A DNA stretch of 64,000 nucleotides from contig NZ_JACGWV010000002.1 of NCBI RefSeq assembly GCF_014137995.1, positions 682,001 through 746,000 of the forward strand. Direction: 5' to 3'. Below the pieces are notes generated by a model. It was not told the origin of the DNA. It saw only the letters and a program-made list of their open reading frames with translations, and made no database searches. Made by a program: the position numbers and the translations under genes. This DNA is from Promicromonospora sukumoe (lineage in GTDB: Bacteria; Actinomycetota; Actinomycetes; Actinomycetales; Cellulomonadaceae). Of the stretch, positions 26,638-36,063 are shown piece after piece. Positions within the stretch are counted from its first letter, which is position 1; the number at the start of each line of letters is the position of its first letter.

Positions 26638-27237
26638 TCAACCCTCCAGCGTGCGCTTCTGCGGGTAGACCGTCTCGCCCCGTTCGAGCATGCCGACGAA
26701 CTTGGTGATGTTCCGCGCCCGCGTCTCCGGCTTCTTGACGCCGGTGATCCGGAACAGGATCGCGAACCGGTTCTGCGCGGTGAGGATGCCGAACATCGCC
26801 GCCGCGCGCGGGCTGGCCGCGAGCGCCTCGGCGAGGTCGGGCGGCACCTCGATGTTCTTGCTGCCCTCGTACGCGACGTCCCAGCGGCCGTCGTCCTTGG
26901 CCCGGTCGATCTCTTGCTGGCCGCGGGGCCGCATGCGCCCCTCGGTGATCAGGCGGTCCACGATCCGCACGTTGCGCGCCGACCAGCGGCTGCGCGTGCG
27001 GCGCGGGCAGAACCGCTGGAGCGACGTCGAGTCGTCGCGGCTGCGTCCCTGCGCGTCGATCCAGCCGCTGCACAGGGCCTCGTCGAGCGCGGTGTCGTAG
27101 TTGAGGCTCGTCGGGGCGTCCTTGCCCTTGCGGGCGAGGATCAGCCAGACGCCGTCGGACGTCTGCTCGTTCTCGTCGAGCCAGGCCCGCCACGCCGCGG
27201 CGTCGGCGAACAGGACCTCGGTTCCGGTGTCGGCCAT
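26638..27237 (-). CDS. YdeI/OmpD-associated family protein
   Basis: 199 residues: LFADAAAWRAWLDENEQTSD, VWLILARKGKDAPTSLNYDT, CSGWIDAQGRSRDD and a C-terminal FAILFRITGVKKPETRARNI are the conserved blocks of YdeI/OmdA-like proteins. Often annotated as bacteriocin-protection proteins, with no known reaction. ATG 27237 lacks a strong ribosome site. Confidence 0.85.
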   Translation of the reverse strand: MADTGTEVLFADAAAWRAWLDENEQTSDGVWLILARKGKDAPTSLNYDTALDEALCSGWIDAQGRSRDDSTSLQRFCPRRTRSRWSARNVRIVDRLITEGRMRPRGQQEIDRAKDDGRWDVAYEGSKNIEVPPDLAEALAASPRAAAMFGILTAQNRFAILFRITGVKKPETRARNITKFVGMLERGETVYPQKRTLEG

Positions 27238-27306
27238 GGACAGGACGCTACGCCGAGCCACTGACACCGCCAGGGGGCCGGGCTCCGACCGGCCGGGCCC
27301 AGCGGC

Positions 27307-28080
27307 TCAGCTCCGCGGGAGGCGGCCGTCCCGGGGCCCGAACACGCGCAGCGCGTCGGCGTCGCTGTTGGCCGAGGTCACGTACGCCCGCGCCCACTCC
27401 TCGGCGCCGGGGTAGGCACTCCCGGCGGCGACCGCCGCCACGGCCGCCTCGACGTCGACCGGCGTGTGCCGCAGCTCGACCTGGCCGTCGCGCAGCAGGG
27501 CCCACGAGCCGCCCGCGCGGCCGTACGGCATGCCGACGCTGCCCGGGTTGACGCACAGGCGCCGGTCGACGAGCCGCGCGAACGGCATGTGGGTGTGCCC
27601 CATGACCACGGTCGTGACGTCGTCGTCGAGGCCGCCGAGCACGTCGGCCCAGCGTTCCAGCGAGGAGTCGACGAGCACCACCTCGTCGTCGTCGCGCGGG
27701 GTGCCGTGGCAGAAGACGACGCGCCCGAACCCGCGCACACTGAGCTCCACGGGGTGGGGCAGGGTGTCGAGCAGCGCGACGTCGTCGGGCCGGAGCTGGG
27801 CCGCCGCCCAGGGGGCGACCGGGTCCGGGATCTCCGTGGTGCCGCCGCGCGCGAGGGCGACCAGCTCGCGGTCCGCGTTCCCGCGCACCAGCACGGCCCG
27901 CTCCCCCAGCGACCGGAGGCGGTCCAGCACCTCGACGGGCTGCGGTCCGGCGGCGTGGTCGCCGGTGACGACCACGAGGTCGGCGCCCGCCACGTCGGGC
28001 TCGGCGAGCACTGCGTCAAGGACCGGGAGCACCCCGTGGACGTCCGACAGGACCGCTACGGTCCCCACCTCGCTGCTCAT
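27307..28080 (-). CDS. Metallophosphoesterase (YfcE/MJ0936-like)
   Basis: 257 residues with the calcineurin-like metal motifs in order: LSDVHGVLPVLDAVL (D-x-H), VVTGDHAAGP (GD), LVRGNADRELV (GN), FCHGTPRDDDEV and VVMGHTHMPF (GHxH). The D-x-H, GD, GN and GHxH set binds two metals for phosphodiester or phosphomonoester hydrolysis. A helical C-terminal extension follows. Substrate unknown. ATG 28080 is the natural start. Confidence 0.9.
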   Translation of the reverse strand: MSSEVGTVAVLSDVHGVLPVLDAVLAEPDVAGADLVVVTGDHAAGPQPVEVLDRLRSLGERAVLVRGNADRELVALARGGTTEIPDPVAPWAAAQLRPDDVALLDTLPHPVELSVRGFGRVVFCHGTPRDDDEVVLVDSSLERWADVLGGLDDDVTTVVMGHTHMPFARLVDRRLCVNPGSVGMPYGRAGGSWALLRDGQVELRHTPVDVEAAVAAVAAGSAYPGAEEWARAYVTSANSDADALRVFGPRDGRLPRS

Positions 28081-28243
28081 GTGCCGACGATGGCGCGCGC
28101 CGCCGGGCGGCGCCACCGCATCTGCCCAGGGCAGAACGGCCGGCCCACCACCGCGCGCCCCTTGAGGAACACTGTCACCCGCGTCCGTGTTGTGATGGAC
28201 AAACGTGCTGCCGCACGAATCAGACCCAAAGGATGTGTGTCCG

Positions 28244-28927
28244 ATGACGTTCCTCAACTCGCTCTTCGGCCCCGGCTCCGGTTCCAAGACCACCATGGTC
28301 GCGCCCGAGGACGCCCTGCCGGGCCGTACCGCTCCGCAGCTGCAGAACCCCCGCCCGCACACGGTGCTCGGATCGTCGATCACCGGACCGTGGGAGCCGG
28401 GCACCCGCGTGCTCTACCTGGCGATGGGCTGTTTCTGGGGTGCCGAGGAGATCTACTGGCAGGTCCCGGGCGTCGTGAGCACCGCCGTCGGCTACATGGG
28501 CGGCACCACGCCCAACCCGACGTACGAGGAGGTCTGCACCGCGCGGACCGGCCACACCGAGACCGCTCTCGTGGCGTACGACCCCACGAAGGTCAGCGAG
28601 GCCGAGCTGCTCAAGATCTTCTGGGAGCGGCACGACCCGACGCAGGGCTTCCGCCAGGGCAACGACGTGGGCACGCAGTACCGCTCGGGCATCTACTGGA
28701 CGACGCCGGAGCAGGCCGAGGCCGCGCAGGAGACCGCCAAGCGCTACGCCGAAGTGCTGAGCGCCAAGGGGTACGACGCGATCACCACGGAGATCGAGCC
28801 CGCTGCCGAGGCCGGCCCGTTCTACTACGCCGAGGACTACCACCAGCAGTACCTGTCGGCCGCGAAGAACCCGAACGGCTACCGCTGCCACGCGACCACG
28901 GGCGTCCCCTTCCCGGACGCCGCCTGA
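28244..28927 (+). CDS. msrA: Peptide-methionine (S)-S-oxide reductase MsrA
   Basis: Reduces methionine S-sulfoxide in proteins. 227 residues. The catalytic cysteine is in [14 protein letters not shown], followed by [20 protein letters not shown] and [12 protein letters not shown]. The first 45 residues ([20 protein letters not shown]) form the extension usual in actinobacterial MsrA. A near C-terminal cysteine ([10 protein letters not shown]) may act in recycling. ATG 28244 follows AAAGGA. Followed by a hairpin, so monocistronic. Confidence 0.96.
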   Translation: MTFLNSLFGPGSGSKTTMVAPEDALPGRTAPQLQNPRPHTVLGSSITGPWEPGTRVLYLAMGCFWGAEEIYWQVPGVVSTAVGYMGGTTPNPTYEEVCTARTGHTETALVAYDPTKVSEAELLKIFWERHDPTQGFRQGNDVGTQYRSGIYWTTPEQAEAAQETAKRYAEVLSAKGYDAITTEIEPAAEAGPFYYAEDYHQQYLSAAKNPNGYRCHATTGVPFPDAA

Positions 28928-28940
28928 CCGCTCGCGCACC

Positions 28941-28969
28941 GCGCCCCGTCGCCCACGGCGGCGGGGCGC
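28941..28969 (+). terminator. GC hairpin downstream of msrA
   Basis: Arms GCGCCCCG/CGGGGCGC (28941-28948, 28962-28969) with an inner CGCC-CAC-GGCG stem. No T-run. Lies 14 bases after the msrA stop. Confidence 0.55.
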
Positions 28970-29019
28970 TGCCGTACCCGCACCGGGCACTGTCAGTGCC
29001 GGCGCGTAGGGTCGGCCGC

Positions 29020-29622
29020 ATGATCCGGATGCCCGCCACCGAGCTCACCGTCCGCGCCGAGGACTGGTACTCCCGCGACCTGTCCGGCGAGGACCACATG
29101 GCCACGCTGTTCGCCGACGTGGACATGACGGAGGCCACCGGGACGGGCGCCACGTTCGACTCGTGCGTGTTCCGGGGCGTGCGCTTCAACAGCGCCCACC
29201 TGACAGAGCTCGCGTTCACGTCCTGCGTCTTCGACGCGTGCGTCTTCTTCGACACGACGCTGGAACGCTGCAAGCTCGTGGGCTCTCAGTTCAACAACTG
29301 CCGGTTCGACCTGCTCAAGGTCGAGGGCGGCAACTGGTCCTTCACCGACCTGCACCGGGCGGAGCTGGCCGGCGCCCGGTTCGACGGCGTCCGCCTGCGC
29401 GAGGCCGACCTGTCCGGGATCAAGGCGTCCGGCGCCGTCCTGCTCGGCTGCGACCTGTCCGGGGCGGACCTCGCCGAGGCCGACCTCCGCAACGTCGACC
29501 TGCGGGGCAGCGACCTGTCGGCGCTCGACCCGCTCGGCGCGAACCTCACCGGGGCGGTGGTCGGCGAGGCCCAGGCGATCCTGCTCGCCGAGCGGCTCGG
29601 CCTGGTGGTCCGGCCCGACTGA
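29020..29622 (+). CDS. Pentapeptide repeat protein (Qnr/MfpA-like)
   Basis: 200 residues made almost entirely of A(D/N)LXX-type pentapeptides, for example FDSCVFRGVRFNSAHLTELA and LREADLSGIKASGAVLLGCD. This predicts a right-handed quadrilateral beta-helix. A non-repeat segment WSRD..WSFTDLH interrupts the middle and a helical end (AQAILLAERLGLV) may dimerise, as in MfpA and Qnr proteins, which mimic DNA and bind gyrase. Gyrase binding here is inference from fold only. ATG 29020 is the first of two near starts. Confidence 0.85.
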   Translation: MIRMPATELTVRAEDWYSRDLSGEDHMATLFADVDMTEATGTGATFDSCVFRGVRFNSAHLTELAFTSCVFDACVFFDTTLERCKLVGSQFNNCRFDLLKVEGGNWSFTDLHRAELAGARFDGVRLREADLSGIKASGAVLLGCDLSGADLAEADLRNVDLRGSDLSALDPLGANLTGAVVGEAQAILLAERLGLVVRPD

Positions 29623-29754
29623 GCGCCCCGGCCGGACGTCGTCCCGGCCCCTCGCCCACCCGGTGATATCGGTTCGATCCGCGTCGGCCCGCGCCCTATG
29701 CTCGGGTCCGCTCGCACACGCACTGAGCGAACCGCTCTGGGAGGACGAGGATCG

Positions 29755-32301
29755 ATGAAGATCAGCCGCGACCTGACCGAATGGACCGTGACCGCGACGG
29801 GTGGCCCCGTCCCGGCGGACCTGGCCGGGGTCCCCGTCCCGGCGACCGTCCCGGGCACGAGCCACACCGCCCTGCTGGAGCAGGGGCTCATCCCTGACCC
29901 GTACCTCGGCACCAACGAGACCGCGCTCGCCTGGATGAAGCGCACCTCCTGGCGGTACGCGACCGTGCTGGACGAGCCGCCCGCCGCGGACGACGAGCGC
30001 GTCGACCTGCTCTTCGAGGGCATCGACACGGTGGCCGGCGTGGCCGTCGACACCGACGTCGAGCAGGCCGCCGCCGGCGCGGGACGCGTGCACCTCGGCC
30101 GGACCGCGAACATGCACCGCTCCTACCGGTACGACGTGCGCGGGCTGGTCGGCACGCCGGCCAACCTGGTGGTCGACCTCGACCCCGCGATCGAGGTGGC
30201 CGAGGCCGAGGCCGCCCGGATCGGCACCCGCCCCATGGCGTACGACCAGCCGTTCAACATGGTCCGCAAGATGGCCTGCTCGTTCGGCTGGGACTGGGGC
30301 CCGGACCTGCAGACGGCGGGCCTGTGGAAGCCCGTGCGGGTCGAGCGCTGGCGCGTCGCCCGGATCGCGCGCGTCACACCGCTGGCCACCGTGGCCGACG
30401 ACGGCGGCGGGCTGGTCGACGTGCGCGTCGAGATCGAGACGTCCGGCCTGTCCGAGGCCGGGCCCCTGGTCGTCGACGTGTCCGTCGGCGACCGCGGTGT
30501 GACGACGGGCATCCCGGCCGGCTGGGCCGGCGGCGTCCTGGACGTCCAGGTCGAGGCCGGCGACGTCGACCTGTGGTGGCCCGCCGGGTACGGCGAGCAG
30601 CCGCTCTACCCGATCGAGGTGGCCGTCTACGAGGGCCACGGCGAGGACCGCTCGAACCCGCTGGACACCTGGTCGAGCCGGGTCGCGTTCCGTACCGTCG
30701 AGGTGGACCGGGAGCGCGACGAGCACGGCACGAGCTTCGTGTTCCAGATCAACGGGACGCCGGTCTTCGCGCGCGGGGCCAACTGGATCCCCGACGACCA
30801 CCTGCTGACGCGCATCACGCGCGAGCGCCTGGAGCGGCGCGTCGACCAGGCACTCGGCGCCAACCTCAACCTGCTGCGGGTGTGGGGCGGCGGCATCTAC
30901 GAGTCGGACGACTTCTACGACCTCTGCGACGAGAAGGGCGTCATGGTCTGGCAGGACATCCTGCTGGCCTGCGCGGCCTACCCGGAGGAGGAGCCCCACC
31001 GGTCCGAGTTCGAGGCCGAGCTGCGGGAGAACGCGTCCCGGCTGGCGCCGCACCCGTCGCTGGTGCTGTGGAACGGCGGCAACGAGAACATCTGGGGCCA
31101 CGAGGACTGGGGCTGGAAGGAGCCGCTGGGCGACCTGACCTGGGGCGCCGGCTACTACTACGAGCTCTTCCCGAAGGTGCTGGCCGAGGTCGACCCGACC
31201 CGCCCGTACTCCGACGGCTCGCCCTACTCCCCCGGCGCCACGCCCGAGCAGGTGCACCCCAACGACCCGGACCACGGGACGCACCACCAGTGGGACGTGT
31301 GGAACCGCGTGGACTACACGCACTACCGCGACGACGCGCCGCGGTTCGCCTCGGAGTTCGGCTTCCAGGGGCCGCCCACCTGGGCGACCCTCCAGCGCGC
31401 CGTCCTTCCTGACAGCGCTGCCGTGCCCGGTGGCGCGGCCGTGCCCGAGGGCTTCAAGGCGTCCGAGGTCTTCCTGCTGCACCAGAAGGCGATCGACGGC
31501 AACGGCAAGCTCGACCGCGGCCTGGCCCCGCACCTGGACGTCCCCGAGGACTTCGTGGACTGGCACTGGGCCACGCAGCTCAACCAGGCGCGCGCGATCC
31601 GGTACGCCGTGGAGCACTACCGGTCGTGGTGGCCGCGCACCGCGGGCGCGATCGTGTGGCAGCTCAACGACTGCTGGCCGGTCACGTCCTGGGCAGCCGT
31701 CGACGGCGACGGGCGGCGCAAGCCCCTCTGGTACGCGCTGCGGCACGCGTTCGCCGACCGGGTGGTCACGGTGCAGCCGCGCGGCGACGGTCTGGTCGCG
31801 GCGCTGGTCAACGACACCGACGAGCCGTGGGCCGGGCAGGTCGACGCGGCCCGGACCACGCTGGGCGGCGAGGTGCTGGCGTCGTCGGGCAGCGAGGTGG
31901 TGGTGGCACCGCGCTCGGTGACCCTCGTGCCCCTGGAGGGCGACCTGGCGGCCGTGGCCGACGTCGCGCACGAGGTGCTGGTCGTGCGCCTCGGCGCCGA
32001 GCGCGCGGTGCACCGGTGGGCCGAGAGCAAGGACCTGGCCCTCGACCCGGCCCCGCTGGAGACCCTGGTGACCAGCCAGGACGGCGGCTACCGCGTCGAG
32101 GTGACGGCGTCGTCGCTGGCGCTCGGCGTGACCCTGCTCGCGGACCGGCTCGACCCCGGTGCCCAGGTGGACGACCAGGTGGTGGACCTCCCGGCGGGAG
32201 CCACGGCGGTGTTCCACGTGACGACGGGCCGCGAGCTCGACCCGGCGGCGCTGACCGCGCGGCCGGTGCTGCGCACCGAGAACGACCTCGTCGCGCGCTA
32301 G
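29755..32301 (+). CDS. Beta-mannosidase (GH2)
   Basis: Removes terminal beta-mannose from oligosaccharides. 848 residues: an N-terminal jelly-roll (about 1-190), an immunoglobulin-like domain, a TIM barrel (about 320-650) and C-terminal beta domains. The acid/base glutamate lies in LWNGGNENIWG (Glu444) and the nucleophile in FASEFGFQGPP (Glu534). FGWDWGPDLQTAGLWKPV is a beta-mannosidase signature that distinguishes it from beta-galactosidases. There is no signal peptide, so it acts on imported sugars. ATG 29755 follows GAGGACGAGG. An alpha-galactosidase gene follows by 88 bp. Confidence 0.94.
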   Translation: MKISRDLTEWTVTATGGPVPADLAGVPVPATVPGTSHTALLEQGLIPDPYLGTNETALAWMKRTSWRYATVLDEPPAADDERVDLLFEGIDTVAGVAVDTDVEQAAAGAGRVHLGRTANMHRSYRYDVRGLVGTPANLVVDLDPAIEVAEAEAARIGTRPMAYDQPFNMVRKMACSFGWDWGPDLQTAGLWKPVRVERWRVARIARVTPLATVADDGGGLVDVRVEIETSGLSEAGPLVVDVSVGDRGVTTGIPAGWAGGVLDVQVEAGDVDLWWPAGYGEQPLYPIEVAVYEGHGEDRSNPLDTWSSRVAFRTVEVDRERDEHGTSFVFQINGTPVFARGANWIPDDHLLTRITRERLERRVDQALGANLNLLRVWGGGIYESDDFYDLCDEKGVMVWQDILLACAAYPEEEPHRSEFEAELRENASRLAPHPSLVLWNGGNENIWGHEDWGWKEPLGDLTWGAGYYYELFPKVLAEVDPTRPYSDGSPYSPGATPEQVHPNDPDHGTHHQWDVWNRVDYTHYRDDAPRFASEFGFQGPPTWATLQRAVLPDSAAVPGGAAVPEGFKASEVFLLHQKAIDGNGKLDRGLAPHLDVPEDFVDWHWATQLNQARAIRYAVEHYRSWWPRTAGAIVWQLNDCWPVTSWAAVDGDGRRKPLWYALRHAFADRVVTVQPRGDGLVAALVNDTDEPWAGQVDAARTTLGGEVLASSGSEVVVAPRSVTLVPLEGDLAAVADVAHEVLVVRLGAERAVHRWAESKDLALDPAPLETLVTSQDGGYRVEVTASSLALGVTLLADRLDPGAQVDDQVVDLPAGATAVFHVTTGRELDPAALTARPVLRTENDLVAR

Positions 32302-32389
32302 GCGCATCACCCGCAGGAGCGGGGGCGAAACCAGATCTGATGTCGGTGACCGCGCGTACGGTGTGGTCAGGGGGCGAAGGGAAAGCACG

Positions 32390-34564
32390 ATGCACAGGTT
32401 CGACGAGGTCTCCAGCTGGTCGGTGCTGCGCCGCGACGGTGTCGCCGTGGTCGTGGCCCACCCCGCGCGCGGGCTGCCGCTGGTGCTCCACTGGGGCCCC
32501 GACCTGGGCGACCTCTCGCTCGCCGACCTGGGGTCCCTCGACGCGGCGACCAGCCGGCAGACCGCTCCCGGGACGCTCGACGCCGCGTGGCGGCCCTCCC
32601 TGCTGCCGCAGGAGTCGGACGGCTGGGCAGGCCGCCCCGGCCTGCTCGTGGCCGCCGACGGCATCTCGCTCTTCCCCCGCTGGACCGTCACCGACGTGAC
32701 GCGGGACACCGCCGACCTGCTGGTCACAGCACAGGACCCGGACCTGGGGCTCACGCTGCGGTCCCACGTGGAGATCGGCATGGGCGGGCTGGTCCTGCTG
32801 TGGCACGAGCTGACGAACGACGGCGGCGGGCCCGTGGACGTGCACTGGCTGGAGGCGACGCTGCCCGTGCCGCGGTCCGCGGACCACCTGACCCAGTTCA
32901 CCGGCCGCTGGTCCCGCGAGAAGGCGCCCGTCACCACGCTCCTGCCGGGCGGCAGCACGGCGCGGCAGACCCGCCGGGGCCGGTCGGGGCACGACGCGCC
33001 CTGGGTGACGGTGGCGTCGTCGGGCACGCCGCGGAACCGGACGGGCGAGGCGTGGGCCACGCACCTGGGGTGGAGCGCCGACGTGACCCACCGCGTGGAC
33101 CACCTCACCGAGCACGCCACGCTGCTCGGGGCGGGCGAGCTCGTGCGGCCGGGCGAGGTCCGGCTCGCGCCGGGCGAGGCCTACCGCACGCCGGTCGCGT
33201 ACTTCTCCTGGTCGCCGCGCGGCCTGGACGGCGTCGCGGACCGTTTCCACACCTGGCTGCGGGCCCGACCGCAGCACGTGACCAGCCCGCGGCCGCTCGT
33301 GCTGAACACGTGGGAGGCCGTCTACTTCGACCACTCCCCGAGCAAGCTGGAGCGGCTCGCGCGCCGGGCGGCGAGCGTGGGCGTGGAGCGGTTCGTGCTC
33401 GACGACGGCTGGTTCCACTCCCGGCGCGACGACACCACCGGGCTGGGCGACTGGGTGGTCGACACCGACGTGTGGCCCGACGGCCTGGGCCCGCTCGCCG
33501 GCCTCGTCCACGAGCTGGGCATGGAGTTCGGGCTGTGGTTCGAGCCCGAGATGGTCAACCTCGACTCCGACCTGGCCCGCGCGCACCCCGAGTGGATCCT
33601 GTCGAACACGGCCGCAGTGCCGTCGCCGGACGGGCTGTCGTTCCGCACGCAGTACGTGCTGGACCTCGCCGTCCCCGAGGCGTGGGAGCACGTGCGCGGC
33701 CAGATCTCGGCCCTGGTGACGGAGCTGGGCATCGACTTCATCAAGTGGGACCACAACCGCGACCTCGCGGAGCCCGTGCACGTCGGGGCCGACGGCGTCG
33801 GGCGGCCGGGCACCCACGTGCAGACCCTCGCCGCGTACGCGCTGATCGCGCGGCTCAAGGCGGACCACCCCGGGCTGGAGATCGAGTCGTGCTCCTCGGG
33901 CGGCGCGCGGACCGACCTGGGCATCCTCGAGATCACCGACCGCGTGTGGGCCTCCGACTCGAACGACCCGGTGGAGCGCCAGGACATCCAGCGGTGGACG
34001 TCGCTCGTGCTGCCGCCCGAGCTGATCGGGGCGCACGTCGGCCCGTCGCCGGCGCACTCCTCGGGGCGGTCCACCGACCTCTCGTACCGGGTCGCGACGG
34101 CGCTGCAGGGGCACGCCGGGTTCGAGTGGGACCTGCTGACCTGCACGGACGACGAGCTGGTCGCGGTCACGGCGTACGCGGCCCTCTACAAGGAGCTGCG
34201 GTCGCTCGTGCACACCGGCACGGTGGTGCACGGCGACACCGTGGACCCCGCGCTGCGGGTCACGGGCTTCGTGGCGCCCGACGGGACCGCGGGCGTGTGG
34301 ACGGTCGCGACCGTCGCCTCGCTCCAGGACGCGCTCACCGAGCGGGTGCGGCTCGACGGCCTCGACCCAGCCCGGCGCTACAGCGTGCGGGTGCGCGACG
34401 AGGTCGGGTCCGCGCGCTGGTCGGGCGGGATCACCCCGGGATGGCTGGGCAAGGAGCCGGTGGAGGTGCCCGGCTCGGTGCTGACCGAGGTGGGGCTGCA
34501 GCTCCCCACCCTGTGGCCGATGCAGGCGCTGGTCGTCGAGGCCAGGGCGGTCGCGGCGGACTGA
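32390..34564 (+). CDS. Alpha-galactosidase (GH36)
   Basis: 724 residues: a beta-sandwich N-terminal domain, a TIM barrel and a C-terminal beta domain. The nucleophile is in DFIKWDHNRDL (Asp454), the acid/base in VWASDSNDP (Asp523), and the substrate loop in IESCSSGGARTDLG. RFVLDDGWFHSRRDDTTGLG is also conserved. No signal peptide. ATG 32390 follows GAAGGG. Placed after beta-mannosidase, it suggests cytoplasmic breakdown of galactomanno-oligosaccharides; no transporter is adjacent. Confidence 0.94.
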   Translation: MHRFDEVSSWSVLRRDGVAVVVAHPARGLPLVLHWGPDLGDLSLADLGSLDAATSRQTAPGTLDAAWRPSLLPQESDGWAGRPGLLVAADGISLFPRWTVTDVTRDTADLLVTAQDPDLGLTLRSHVEIGMGGLVLLWHELTNDGGGPVDVHWLEATLPVPRSADHLTQFTGRWSREKAPVTTLLPGGSTARQTRRGRSGHDAPWVTVASSGTPRNRTGEAWATHLGWSADVTHRVDHLTEHATLLGAGELVRPGEVRLAPGEAYRTPVAYFSWSPRGLDGVADRFHTWLRARPQHVTSPRPLVLNTWEAVYFDHSPSKLERLARRAASVGVERFVLDDGWFHSRRDDTTGLGDWVVDTDVWPDGLGPLAGLVHELGMEFGLWFEPEMVNLDSDLARAHPEWILSNTAAVPSPDGLSFRTQYVLDLAVPEAWEHVRGQISALVTELGIDFIKWDHNRDLAEPVHVGADGVGRPGTHVQTLAAYALIARLKADHPGLEIESCSSGGARTDLGILEITDRVWASDSNDPVERQDIQRWTSLVLPPELIGAHVGPSPAHSSGRSTDLSYRVATALQGHAGFEWDLLTCTDDELVAVTAYAALYKELRSLVHTGTVVHGDTVDPALRVTGFVAPDGTAGVWTVATVASLQDALTERVRLDGLDPARRYSVRVRDEVGSARWSGGITPGWLGKEPVEVPGSVLTEVGLQLPTLWPMQALVVEARAVAAD

Positions 34565-34593
34565 CCGTCCGGGAGGGCGGGCGCCGCGGGGCG

Positions 34594-34905
34594 TCAGCCC
34601 TCCAGCGCGCCCTGACGCCGCAGGACCATGAGCGTGGTGCCGCCGCCCACGAGGGCCACCGCGATCAGCGTGAAGCCGATGACGCTGCTCGCGCCGGTCG
34701 CGGCCAGCTCGTCGGCCTCGTCCTGGCCGGCCGGCAGCACGTCGGACGACGCGCCCGGGAAGGCGAGCTCGACGAGGTCCGCACCGCTCAGGGAGACGGC
34801 GTTCGGGGAGGCAGCCAGAGCGGGCGCCGCGAACGCGACGGCCGGGGAGGCTACAAGGCCGGCGACGAGGAGCGCGGAGGCTCCCATGACGGTCATCTTG
34901 CGCAC
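34594..34905 (-). CDS. Small LAXTG cell-wall anchored protein
   Basis: 103 residues: a signal peptide (about 1-32, ending VAFAAPALAA), a short acidic mature segment of about 35 residues, a sortase signal LAATG (67-71), a hydrophobic helix (74-95) and the basic tail RRQGALEG. LAXTG is the signal of class E sortases common in actinomycetes. The GTG start at 34905 has AAGGAG seven bases upstream. No sortase gene is adjacent. Convergent with the alpha-galactosidase gene. Function of the mature part unknown. Confidence 0.85.
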   Translation of the reverse strand: MRKMTVMGASALLVAGLVASPAVAFAAPALAASPNAVSLSGADLVELAFPGASSDVLPAGQDEADELAATGASSVIGFTLIAVALVGGGTTLMVLRRQGALEG

Positions 34906-35039
34906 TGGGCGCTCCTTACGAAACGGGGGTCAGTCCTCGTGCCCGATGGCGAGCACGACTCCCGGATCGTAGCGACCATGGCGCAGATCGCCAATATCGG
35001 TCCATCTCTGGAAAAAGAGTACAGAACTTGACGGTCGCC

Positions 35040-35966
35040 CTACCGTCCTTTGCCCTTCTTCTTCTTGCTCGACGCCGGACGCGCACCCTTGCCGCGCTGA
35101 ACACCTCCGCGGCCGCCGCTCTTCGCAGCACTCCGGCCTGCACCCGACCGGCCCTTGGTTCCGGCGGACCCGCCCTTGGCAGAGTTCTTCACCCCGGACC
35201 GCGCGGATTTCGCTGTCGGCGCATCGGCGGACGCGCCGTCCTGGGCCTGGCGGGCGGACGGCCCGCCGCGGCCGCGCGAGCTGTTGACCGTGCGCCCGCG
35301 GACGATGCCGATGAGCTCCTCGACCAGGTCCGTGGTGCGCTCGATCGGCCACACCAGGCCGACGGGCGCCGTCGGGCCGTCGGAGAGCGGGCGGTAGGTC
35401 ACGTCCTTGCGCCGGTGCAGCCGCGCGAGCGACATCGGCAGCACGGCGACGCCCACGTTCGCGGCGACGGTCGCGACGACGTCGGCCGTGGCCGGGACCC
35501 GGTCCAGCGGGTTCCCGTCCGGGTCGGCCGGGACCAGGCCGGGCACGGTGCGGCCGACGAAGAGGACGTCGTCGCCGGGCACCCAGACCGTCTCCTGCGC
35601 GAGGTCCGCGGTGGACACGGCCTCGTCCTCGTCGAGGGCGGCGAGCAGGTGGTCCCGCGAGAAGCAGACCACCGACGCCTCCTCGTAGAGCGGGATCGCG
35701 GAGAACACGTCCTTGTCCACGGGGAGCCGGCCGATCGCGGCGTCCACCTCGCCGGCCTCCAGCGCCTCCGGTACGGCGGTCGCCTCGACCTGGACCAGGT
35801 CGAGGGGGACGTCGGGCAGCCGCTCCTGCCAGACGCTCGCCCACTTGCCGGGCGTCGCGCCGGGCACGTAGGCGAGGCGGAGGCGCGACGGGGCGGCGGT
35901 CTCGGGGGTGTCGGCGGGGTCGACGTCAGGGGCGCTGGGGTCGACGTCGGGCACGGGCTGGCTCAC
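35040..35966 (-). CDS. LysR-type substrate-binding domain without DNA-binding domain, basic C-terminal tail
   Basis: 308 residues. Residues about 27-225 are a LysR effector-binding domain: RLRLAYVPGATPGKWASVWQ, GEVDAAIGRLPVDKDVFSAI, ETVWVPGDDV, VAANVGVAVLPMSLARLHRR. The usual N-terminal helix-turn-helix is absent; the start is a short Asp/Pro-rich leader. The last 80 residues are a Ser/Gly/Lys/Arg tail ending SSKKKKGKGR. It is divergent from DUF5997, a pairing found in other actinomycetes. The tail may bind nucleic acid; this is inference. Confidence 0.82.
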   Translation of the reverse strand: MSQPVPDVDPSAPDVDPADTPETAAPSRLRLAYVPGATPGKWASVWQERLPDVPLDLVQVEATAVPEALEAGEVDAAIGRLPVDKDVFSAIPLYEEASVVCFSRDHLLAALDEDEAVSTADLAQETVWVPGDDVLFVGRTVPGLVPADPDGNPLDRVPATADVVATVAANVGVAVLPMSLARLHRRKDVTYRPLSDGPTAPVGLVWPIERTTDLVEELIGIVRGRTVNSSRGRGGPSARQAQDGASADAPTAKSARSGVKNSAKGGSAGTKGRSGAGRSAAKSGGRGGVQRGKGARPASSKKKKGKGR

Positions 35967-36063
35967 GCCCCCAGGCTACGGGGCCTGGCGGCGTCGGACG
36001 CGAGCGGCGAGGATCACGCCCGCCATGGAGAGCGCGAGGGGCGCACGCCGATACCCTGGGAAC

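Noticed and set aside
28993..33120. Minus-strand open frame of 1375 codons over the mannosidase region
   Set aside because: Low-complexity His/Arg/Gly/Val sequence antisense to two glycosidases with intact catalytic motifs.
35040..35300. C-terminal Lys/Arg tail as a frameshift artefact
   Set aside because: Codon use continues smoothly and the tail ends in a normal stop, so I keep it as real protein sequence.
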